Shown here: in pieces, positions 57,746-64,000 of the stretch
How positions within the stretch are numbered: the stretch's first letter is position 1
Layout: each line of letters begins with the position of its first letter
From: Streptomyces orinoci
GTDB taxonomy: Bacteria; Actinomycetota; Actinomycetes; Streptomycetales; Streptomycetaceae
Direction of reading: 5' to 3'
Length of the DNA stretch: 64,000 bases
Assembly: GCF_003121295.1 (NCBI RefSeq)
Contig: NZ_PHNC01000010.1
Span: forward strand, 186,001 to 250,000
Translations under genes and position numbers: made by a program
Notes under the pieces: model-generated
The model's input: only the letters and a program-made list of their open reading frames with translations
Database searches by the model: none
Told to the model about the DNA's origin: nothing

Positions 57746-59287
57746 TCAACGACAGGTGACCGTCAGGGACTTGAGCAGCGGGATCTCATGCGAAGCCACG
57801 GCGACCTGTTCAGCGTTGCCCGAGGCACCACTGAACGCGACGGACTCGATCTCGTCGATCCAGCGCAGGCCGCCCAGCACCCGGTACACCTCGCCCAGCC
57901 GGATGGCGGTTCCCGGCGCCCGGGACAGGCCCGGTTCGGTGAGCGGGTGGAAATACCGGCGCAGCTCGCGTTCGATGCCCCCCTGCGGGGACCGGGGCAT
58001 TTCCGATGCGACGCATTTCACCTCTACCGTCAGACCGAATTCGCGGACGCCGAATCCTCCGAGTTCGATCCGGTCACCCAACAGCCTGGACCGGTCCAGC
58101 ACATGGGCGGTGTGGGCCAGCAACTCCGCTGAGGGAGTGAGGTCCTTGCCGGTCAGCGGGTGCACGGTGGTGGCGGGAGCGATCAGCACATGGACGTCGA
58201 ACGGCGGTGTGCCGGGCATCGCGTGCACCCGGCCGATGCCGGCCGTGCGTTCGCGGACGATCCGTTCATGGTCGGCCAGGGTGACCGCTCGGCGGGGCGG
58301 CGCGACGCCCTGGGTCAACGCCTGGGTGTGGTCCTGCTCATCGACGCCGCCGTGTGTCGCCTTCTCATTGCTGACCCTGATCTCGCTCCGCGCCTCCTCG
58401 GAGACGAGTTGGCAGATGGCACCCGCCGGTACATTGCCGGATGCGCCCGGCGCGGCGGCGCCCGGCGGGCTGACCTGTACCACGGGCACCGGTGGTGAGC
58501 AGGTCGCCGCGGAGGTCACCACCATGCTCATGGGTTCGGGGAATGTACAGCGGAGCATATGTGCTTCATGGCGGCGTCGGCCGGATCCGTCCCCGAGAAC
58601 CACGGTGTCCCTCTGAGGAGGGATCGAGGCTGTGGTCTGGTCCGTCTTTACGGCCGTGGAGTTCCATCCTCCTTGCCGCCACACTTCCCACTTCGACTCC
58701 GACAAGAGCAGCGGATTGTCACCCGTCAACAGTTGGAGTTCCACCGGGGCCTCGCACGTCGTCAGGAAGATCCGCCATGCACCGGATGCCCCCGTCGCGA
58801 TTTCGTCCACCGAAGCCGTCTCATCGATATTGATGCTGCACAAGGTCCGGCCGCCATCCTGTGTCTGGGTCACCGCCTGCTCGGCGGCCAGGGCAATCAC
58901 TCCGGGCAGGACAACGGGGCGCAGGGTGCCGAAGACCACCGGCGGCTGGTTCTTGGTGCGGACCCGGGTTCCCTTGTCGAGCTGCCGCACCTTCTCGCCC
59001 AGTCCCTGCCGCCGGAACTCCACCTCGCCGTGGGCCGGTTGCGCAGGCCAGGGGGTGATGCCCAGCAGGCGCAGGTACGCCCGCATCCCCGCCTCGGGAA
59101 GCCGGTCGAGCCGGTAGGACAGGTGGTCCACCAGGTAGGCGAAGGCTTCGAGCAGGGCGATGCCCGGATCGGAGACATTGTGGTCGGACCACTGCGGGCA
59201 GCGTTGGCGCAGCCGGCGTTTGGCCTCGTCGACCAGGTTCTGGAAGCGCAGGTCATCGAGGTCCGGAACGGGACCGTGGCCGTTCAT
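57746..59287 (-). CDS. Putative baseplate assembly protein J-like (Pvc11-like)
   Basis: This 513-residue protein begins L-D-D-L-R-F-Q-N-L-V-D-E-A-K-R-R-L and S-D-P-G-I-A-L-L-E-A-F-A-Y-L-V-D, the hallmark N-terminus of phage-type baseplate J proteins in contractile injection loci. The middle is beta-rich. The C-terminal part has A-V-T-L-A-D-H-E-R-I-V and Y-F-H-P-L-T. ATG 59287 lies just after the gp25 stop (TGAGATG), so translation is coupled. It should form the baseplate wedge with the larger protein downstream. Confidence 0.87.
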   Translation of the reverse strand: MNGHGPVPDLDDLRFQNLVDEAKRRLRQRCPQWSDHNVSDPGIALLEAFAYLVDHLSYRLDRLPEAGMRAYLRLLGITPWPAQPAHGEVEFRRQGLGEKVRQLDKGTRVRTKNQPPVVFGTLRPVVLPGVIALAAEQAVTQTQDGGRTLCSINIDETASVDEIATGASGAWRIFLTTCEAPVELQLLTGDNPLLLSESKWEVWRQGGWNSTAVKTDQTTASIPPQRDTVVLGDGSGRRRHEAHMLRCTFPEPMSMVVTSAATCSPPVPVVQVSPPGAAAPGASGNVPAGAICQLVSEEARSEIRVSNEKATHGGVDEQDHTQALTQGVAPPRRAVTLADHERIVRERTAGIGRVHAMPGTPPFDVHVLIAPATTVHPLTGKDLTPSAELLAHTAHVLDRSRLLGDRIELGGFGVREFGLTVEVKCVASEMPRSPQGGIERELRRYFHPLTEPGLSRAPGTAIRLGEVYRVLGGLRWIDEIESVAFSGASGNAEQVAVASHEIPLLKSLTVTCR

Positions 59288-59288
59288 C

Positions 59289-59705
59289 TCACCGCCCCGG
59301 GGCGTCATGGCGCGGGACCGTGTAGAAGGGGACCACAAGGGTCCGGGTCTGTCCGTCGGCCCGTACCCGGTAGGTGAGTTCCACACACAGCCGGCCGTCC
59401 TCGCCGGCATCGGTGTCGGTGTGCGCCTCCACGGCGATGACCTCGATACGTGGCTCCCAGCGTTCCAGCGCGGTGCGCACGTCATAGGAGACCCGTCCCG
59501 CGGTGGCCCCGTCGATGGGGTCGAAGACCAAGGCGTACGCCTCACAGCCGAAATCGGGGCGCATGGGCCGCTCACCCGGCACCGTGGTGAGAATGAGCCG
59601 GATGGCCTGCTCGATCTCCGCTACGCCCCGGACCAGTTCGACCCCGCCCGTGTCCCGGACGCGGCGCCCCGGATACGACCATCCGGCACCGATCAGCTTC
59701 TCCAT
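59289..59705 (-). CDS. gp25-like baseplate wedge protein (Pvc9-like)
   Basis: This 138-residue protein is of the GPW/gp25 family. Features are V-A-E-I-E-Q-A-I-R-L-I-L-T-T-V-P-G-E-R-P-M, P-D-F-G-C and R-W-E-P-R-I-E-V-I-A-V. The E-R-P-x-x-P-x-F-G motif is the lysozyme-less gp25 signature. It follows the spike gene by 36 bases and joins the baseplate to the sheath start. Confidence 0.9.
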   Translation of the reverse strand: MEKLIGAGWSYPGRRVRDTGGVELVRGVAEIEQAIRLILTTVPGERPMRPDFGCEAYALVFDPIDGATAGRVSYDVRTALERWEPRIEVIAVEAHTDTDAGEDGRLCVELTYRVRADGQTRTLVVPFYTVPRHDAPGR

Positions 59706-59741
59706 CGGTCGTCGTCATCCCTTCTCGCTCGGCGAGTTCCC

Positions 59742-61457
59742 TCACTGGATGTCCACGGAGTTCGCCTCGATCCGGACTGATCCCGCCTTGAGGCCGAGTT
59801 CTTCGCCGCCCGCGTCGAGGGTGATTCCCTTGCCGGAGAGGGTGAGTGGGCCTTCGGCCTTGATCTCGACGGTGCCGCCGCTGGTGATGGTGATCGCCGT
59901 CTGCTGCCGGTCGAGGAACACGGTGAGTTTGCCGTCGCCGGTCTCCAGCCGCAGTCCGCGGTCGCCCTCGGCGGCGTCCAGCAGATCGATCCGGTCACCG
60001 GACCGGTCCGCCAGGGAACGGCGGTTGACCTTGCCCGATGAGGCGACCAGCGGCACCTTGGCGTCCGGGCTGGGCTTGTCCTTGCCGTTGTACAGACCGC
60101 CCAGCACAAACGGCCGCTCCAGCCGCCCCTGCTCGAACCCGATGAGCACCTCGTCGCCGACCTCGGGCAGCATCATGCCGCCGCCACCCGCACCGCCCGC
60201 CTGCACGGTGCGCACCCAGTCGGTCTCATAGTTCTTGCCGAGCCAGGGCAGCCGGAGCTTCACCCAGCCCTGGTCGGGGAGTTGGGGGTGTTTGACATTG
60301 CTGACCACGGCGGTGGCGAGCCCGGGCATCTGTCCACTGCCGTGGCCTTCGACACCGCCGGCCTCCTGGGCGGGGTCCGGCCAGGGTGCGCCGTCGCCGA
60401 AGGACAGCCAGGTCTGATAGCCCTTCAGGGGGTCGAAGACATGACGTACCTCGGTGGGTGTGTAGCGACCGGTGAACGGCTCGCCGATCCCGGCCAGCGC
60501 GACGGGGGTTCCGGCCCGTAACCGCGGTGAGAACGAGGCGACGGCTTCCAGTTCGGCGAATCCCGCGGCGACCGAGGCGGCGAGCGAGGCTGCCGCCGAC
60601 TCGGCGTCGGCCTGGGTGCCGACACCCATCGTGGTGACCGTCAGGGTGCGGTCGCCGAAGGAGGATGTGGCGCGGCGTGGTGTGGTGCCAAGGGCCAGCT
60701 CCTTGCTGCCGTCCGCCCGGGCCGTGCCCATCACCTCCTTTTTGCCGGTGACGTCCCACCCGCGTACCTCGACTCGTCCGGCATGCCCGGCGCTGGTGAG
60801 ACAGGCGCGCAGGCTCAGCAGGTTGACGCCGGCGCGCAGCACGTCGGGCCCGTCGGCGCCCCCGCGCCGTGGATCCGGGGCGCCGGTGGCCGGGGCGGGA
60901 CGCCGCAGCGACAGGGTGCCGCTGTCGTCCACGACCACCCGCGTTCCGCTCTGCCGGGCGAGGGCGCGCAGGAAGTCCCAGTCGCTGACGTTGGGTTGGG
61001 TGAGGTGGGTGAACCGGGACCGGGGCCCCTCGGCGGTGCCAGCCCGCAGCCCGGCCCTCCGGGCTACCTGGGAGAGCACCTCCTCGATGCCGACCTCGGC
61101 GTAGGCGGCCACGACCCGTCCCCGGCACAGCCGGTGGGCCCGGTCGAGCGCCTGGATGACGGTGAACGTCCCCGTGCCGTCGATGTCGGTGCGCAGTGCC
61201 GTCACCTCACCGGTGAACAGGCGCACCGGACGGGGCCGGGAGGCGGTGGTGGCCGAGACGGTGAGCCGGGTGCCGAAGGTGATGCCGGTGGCGGAGAGGA
61301 ACCGGTGGCCTGGGTCGCGGAAGCGCAGCCAGGCACAGGCCGGGCGCTCGGTTCCGGTCTGCACATAGCCGTGGTCGAGTTGTGCGGCCCAGGAGGGTTC
61401 CAGCGTGGTGGCTCCCGCCTGGATGCGGAGTTCGGAACCGTAGTCACGCGTGCTCAC
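59742..61457 (-). CDS. VgrG-like spike protein (Pvc8-like)
   Basis: This 571-residue protein has a gp27-like N-terminal half (F-T-G-E-V-T-A-L, F-T-V-I-Q-A-L-D-R-A-H-R-L, V-S-D-W-D-F-L-R-A-L-A). A gp5-like OB fold follows (A-V-V-S-N-V-K-H-P, G-W-V-K-L-R-L-P-W-L-G, P-E-V-G-D-E-V-L-I-G-F-E-Q-G). The C-terminus is beta-prism-like (G-T-V-E-I-K-A-E-G, G-I-T-L-D-A-G-G-E). It forms the needle at the end of the tube. The GTG start (61457) is 6 bases after the LysM gene stop, consistent with coupled translation. Confidence 0.9.
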   Translation of the reverse strand: MSTRDYGSELRIQAGATTLEPSWAAQLDHGYVQTGTERPACAWLRFRDPGHRFLSATGITFGTRLTVSATTASRPRPVRLFTGEVTALRTDIDGTGTFTVIQALDRAHRLCRGRVVAAYAEVGIEEVLSQVARRAGLRAGTAEGPRSRFTHLTQPNVSDWDFLRALARQSGTRVVVDDSGTLSLRRPAPATGAPDPRRGGADGPDVLRAGVNLLSLRACLTSAGHAGRVEVRGWDVTGKKEVMGTARADGSKELALGTTPRRATSSFGDRTLTVTTMGVGTQADAESAAASLAASVAAGFAELEAVASFSPRLRAGTPVALAGIGEPFTGRYTPTEVRHVFDPLKGYQTWLSFGDGAPWPDPAQEAGGVEGHGSGQMPGLATAVVSNVKHPQLPDQGWVKLRLPWLGKNYETDWVRTVQAGGAGGGGMMLPEVGDEVLIGFEQGRLERPFVLGGLYNGKDKPSPDAKVPLVASSGKVNRRSLADRSGDRIDLLDAAEGDRGLRLETGDGKLTVFLDRQQTAITITSGGTVEIKAEGPLTLSGKGITLDAGGEELGLKAGSVRIEANSVDIQ

Positions 61458-61463
61458 AGGCGC

Positions 61464-62171
61464 TCAACTCCCTTCTTCCGTCAGGGCCGGGAGGATCAGC
61501 TCGGTTCCGGGCCGGACGCGCAAGGGGTCGTCGATGTCATTGGCTCGTGCGATGGTCCGCCACTCGGCCGGGTCGCCATAGGTGTGCCAGGCGAGGGAGG
61601 CCAGGGTGTCGCCCGCCACCAGACGGTGGGCTCGCAGCGGGGTGGGGATGCCCGATGTGGGGTTCTGCCGGGCGACTTGGCCGCCGACCTCCTCCAGTGC
61701 CACCTGGCAGACCGCCCGCAGCGGGGTGCCATCGCGGTCGAAGAGCGTATAGGTGGCATCGACGCGGGTGACATAGGCGTTGAAGCAGGTGCTACGGGAC
61801 CTGCCCCACTCCAGCCGCACCCAGGGCGGCGAGGGGGCCGACGAGAGGCTGGCGCGGGTCGGTGCGCAGCAGCTCATCAACAACTCGACCTGGCCCTGGA
61901 CCACATGGCCGCGGTCATCGCCCGCGTCGAGGAACAACTCCACGCTCAGCGACCGGGGATCGGCCCCGGCATAGTCCGGCATCTCGGCGGTCTCGGTGCC
62001 ACGCGAGGGCGTCCTGGGGTAGCTGGCCGACCGGCTCAAGCTCAGCCGTTCCGGGTTGAAACTCAGCTTGAGCCGGGCGCGTTGGCGGCCCGGGCCGGTC
62101 CCGCCCCTACCGGGCGGCTCGAACATCACCAGGGCGGCGCGTACGAGTCCGGCGTTGGCCGAGTTCTGCAT
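61464..62171 (-). CDS. LysM-domain spike/tube adaptor (Pvc7-like)
   Basis: This 235-residue protein has an N-terminal domain with L-K-L-S-F-N-P-E-R-L-S-L-S and a C-terminal LysM motif (H-R-L-V-A-G-D-T-L-A-S-L-A-W-H-T-Y-G-D-P-A-E-W-R and L-R-V-R-P-G-T-E-L-I-L-P). This is the standard layout of the Afp7/Pvc7 protein that links the spike to the tube. GGGGAG precedes ATG 62171. Its stop lies 6 bases before the spike gene. Confidence 0.88.
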   Translation of the reverse strand: MQNSANAGLVRAALVMFEPPGRGGTGPGRQRARLKLSFNPERLSLSRSASYPRTPSRGTETAEMPDYAGADPRSLSVELFLDAGDDRGHVVQGQVELLMSCCAPTRASLSSAPSPPWVRLEWGRSRSTCFNAYVTRVDATYTLFDRDGTPLRAVCQVALEEVGGQVARQNPTSGIPTPLRAHRLVAGDTLASLAWHTYGDPAEWRTIARANDIDDPLRVRPGTELILPALTEEGS

Positions 62172-62185
62172 CGCTGTTCTCCCCT

Positions 62186-62617
62186 TCAGGCCGTGACTTC
62201 CAAAAAGCCGTGATGGGCCAGCTCCAGCGTCTCCATGGCGGCCCTGGACTCCTCGGCGCTGAACGACGGCCCCTGCCAGCGAGCCGGTGTCACTCCGTCG
62301 AGCACCCAGCGGGCGAGCGGCTCGCGGTCCGGTTTGAGGGCGACGATCTCCCCGCTGACCCGTACCGGCCGCCGGGCCTGCTGGCTCACCCACTGCCACA
62401 CCCTGGTCGTGTCACGGGTGAGCGGCCGGGTCAAGGTGATGTTGGAGTAGCGGATCCTGGTCGGCAGCTTCCAGATGTGTCCATTGAGGCCGCCTTCCTG
62501 GCGTTCCTCGTACTCCACTTCGCAGCCCAGCCCCTCGCAGCTGGTGAAGGAGCCGAGGAGCAGGGAGCCGATCGTCACTCGGAACAGCACACTGGTCGCG
62601 AACGGATGGTCGGTCAC
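62186..62617 (-). CDS. Tail tube-like protein (Pvc1/Pvc5-like)
   Basis: This 143-residue protein starts D-H-P-F-A-T-S-V-L-F-R-V-T-I-G and has S-F-T-S-C-E-G-L-G-C-E-V-E-Y-E-E-R-Q-E-G-G, the T4 gp19-like tail-tube signature. I-T-L-T-R-P-L-T and W-V-S-Q-Q-A follow. GGAGGAACC before GTG 62617 decides the start. It lies upstream of the LysM and spike genes, the place usually held by the tube-baseplate adaptor copy, so a separate main tube and sheath should lie beyond 64 kb. Confidence 0.85.
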   Translation of the reverse strand: MTDHPFATSVLFRVTIGSLLLGSFTSCEGLGCEVEYEERQEGGLNGHIWKLPTRIRYSNITLTRPLTRDTTRVWQWVSQQARRPVRVSGEIVALKPDREPLARWVLDGVTPARWQGPSFSAEESRAAMETLELAHHGFLEVTA

Positions 62618-62673
62618 GGCTGGTTCCTCCGGATCGGGCGTGGGATGCCGATGCGTTGGTGCGGCCGCCGGGC

Positions 62674-64000
62674 TCAGGGCGGCACGCGGGTGGTCCGTCC
62701 GGCCCGGGACCGTTCGGTGTGCAGAGCGGCGCGGCTGCGGCGCAGCAGTGGCTGGTGCAGGGCTTCCGCGAGTTCGTCGAGGTGGCAGCGGACGATCTCC
62801 CTGACGATCTCCGCGGCGGTCGGGGCCGGTGTGGTCCGGGGGGACGGCAAGGAGCTCGCACCGTCGTTGCGGTTCTGGTCCCGCGCGAGGGTGACCGGCG
62901 GGAGGCCGGCCGGGAGTTGCGGGGACCGCTGCACGGCGGTTGGGGCGGGTGGGGGCTGGAGCGGCGGTGTCGCGGCGGCCGGTGCCGGGGCTGTGCGGGC
63001 GTGGGTACGGGGCGGGGCGGGGCGCGGTGGGAAGGCCGCATCGGGCCCGGCGGCCGTGCGCTGCACCACGGTGATTGCCGGGTGCGCGGCGGCGGGCGAT
63101 GGCCGGGCTCCGCGGCGCGGCGGGAACGGCTCGGTGCGCATCCGGCCCGGCTGCGGTGACGGCCGGGTCGGGTGAGGGGGCATCGGCAGGGGAACGGTCG
63201 GGGTGTCCCGGACGACCTCGGGGAGCCTCCTGATGCCGGGAAGGGATGCGGCGAGCCGTGGCTCCGAGCACTGCCCCGGGTCCGTGGTCCGGTACTGGTC
63301 AACCAGCCATGGGGTGCCCCTGGGCGGCCGGGCGGTGCGGGGGACAAGCCGCCGTACGACCAGGTCGGTGCCCGGCGGGTGCGCCGGCTTGCCGCCGGTC
63401 GGCTGCGCGGCACCGGCGGCGGTCGGCCGCGGAGCCGTCGCCTGGGCCCCGGGTACGGACGGCGCCCGGGCGGTGCCTGCCGGGCGGTGTGGTTCGCCGC
63501 CGGGCTGGTACGCCGTCGGACCGGCGGCAGTCGGTCGCCGAGCCATCGCCCGGGGCCGGGAAGCCGACAGCGGGCGTTGGATCGGGCGCCCCCGCATGGC
63601 AGCGGGCTTCGTCAACCAGCCTATGACTGAGGGATAGTTGACCCGGACGGCGGGCGGCATCCAGCCCGCTCGCGGGTTTCCGGCTGCGGATCCGAACCCC
63701 GCAGCACGCACCGGTGTCCATGGCGGCCCGGCCAACAACTGCGGTGCGATACAGGGCGGTTGCTGGGCCCGGAGCGGGTTACGGACGGGGCCGGGCGGCC
63801 TTTCGGTGTTGTCGTCGCGGAGCCGTTGAACGGGCCCGCGGCGGACGGACGGCATGCGCGGTACGCTCACCGTCCGCATAGCCGCCGGAGGCAGCGGCAT
63901 CGCCCTGGCTCCGCCGCCATGGTCCGCGGCGGCCGGCTGCCACGCGGTCTCGCCCGCCCCGGCCCTCGGCCGCCGCCTCGGCCGGCGGTCCAGCCTGCCC
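62674..64000 (-). CDS. Proline/arginine-rich eCIS-associated protein, open to the window edge
   Basis: The minus frame is open from the stop at 62674 to the end of the window, so the start is not known; ATG 63900 would give 408 residues. It is very rich in Pro, Arg and Ala and probably disordered. Short V-V-Q-R / A-V-Q-R / V-Q-R-L motifs recur, as in DUF4157-type eCIS proteins. Only the last 60 residues (E-I-V-R-E-I-V-R-C-H-L-D-E-L-A-E-A-L-H) look helical. It precedes the tube-like gene by 56 bases in the same direction. Its function is unknown; a scaffold or loading adaptor is possible. Confidence 0.6.
   Translation of the reverse strand, partial: GRLDRRPRRRPRAGAGETAWQPAAADHGGGARAMPLPPAAMRTVSVPRMPSVRRGPVQRLRDDNTERPPGPVRNPLRAQQPPCIAPQLLAGPPWTPVRAAGFGSAAGNPRAGWMPPAVRVNYPSVIGWLTKPAAMRGRPIQRPLSASRPRAMARRPTAAGPTAYQPGGEPHRPAGTARAPSVPGAQATAPRPTAAGAAQPTGGKPAHPPGTDLVVRRLVPRTARPPRGTPWLVDQYRTTDPGQCSEPRLAASLPGIRRLPEVVRDTPTVPLPMPPHPTRPSPQPGRMRTEPFPPRRGARPSPAAAHPAITVVQRTAAGPDAAFPPRPAPPRTHARTAPAPAAATPPLQPPPAPTAVQRSPQLPAGLPPVTLARDQNRNDGASSLPSPRTTPAPTAAEIVREIVRCHLDELAEALHQPLLRRSRAALHTERSRAGRTTRVPP

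Overview
The window is high-GC actinobacterial DNA, most likely Streptomyces or a close relative. Supporting signs are the paired DUF5997 and HTH-less LysR genes, GTG/TTG starts, purine-rich ribosome sites, a hairpin-bearing intergenic repeat of Streptomyces type, and a Streptomyces-like contractile injection locus. Identifications rest on motifs read by eye; no database search was run.

Left part (1-16.1 kb): back-to-back fragments of an aminoglycoside phosphotransferase and a cytochrome P450 at the edge, then ordinary chromosomal genes. These are DUF5997, a LysR-type effector-binding protein, a RibD/DHFR-like reductase, an ABC-F ATPase, a secreted phosphoesterase with a lipoprotein, an SRPBCC protein, an Imm-5-like protein, a quinone-reductase-like oxidoreductase, an EmrB-type exporter with a divergent two-domain Lrp regulator, a UvrA paralogue, an AraC regulator and a VOC protein.

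Middle (16.2-35.7 kb): one minus-strand biosynthetic gene cluster. In transcription order it holds a one-module PKS (acid ligase-ACP-KS-AT-DH-KR-ACP-TE) cut in two by an in-frame TGA, an acid ligase fused to an aldehyde-dehydrogenase-fold reductase, a ThDP enzyme, a FabF-like ketosynthase, an NRPS condensation protein with a degenerate tail, an alpha-oxoamine-synthase-like PLP enzyme, a free ACP, an SDR reductase, a 33-codon ORF and an MFS exporter. Most junctions overlap by four bases. A reasonable reading is that an acid is activated and extended by malonate, reduced or released as an aldehyde, joined through ThDP and PLP carbon-carbon chemistry, and capped by a condensation step. I know no product that matches this set.

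Region 36-48.5 kb: a worn accessory segment bounded by two related integrase remnants. It has intact genes (lipase, a hydrophilic protein with a possible aerolysin-like pore-former carrying a beta-propeller, an APC permease, a DoxX protein, a DUF1259 lipoprotein and a PAP2 phosphatase) among broken ones (TPR, PadR, flavin monooxygenase, arsC and dhaK). Three of the intact genes share an upstream inverted repeat ATATC-N7-GATA.

Right end (48.5-64 kb): a minus-strand extracellular contractile injection system (eCIS) locus. It encodes a proline-rich protein open to the edge, a tube-like protein, a LysM protein, a VgrG-like spike, a gp25 protein, two baseplate J-like proteins, a DUF4255 cap protein, an AAA+ ATPase, a small possible PAAR-like protein, and a 786-residue DUF4157 protein with a helical-repeat C-terminus that is a candidate cargo. 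The sheath and main tube genes are not seen and may lie beyond 64 kb.
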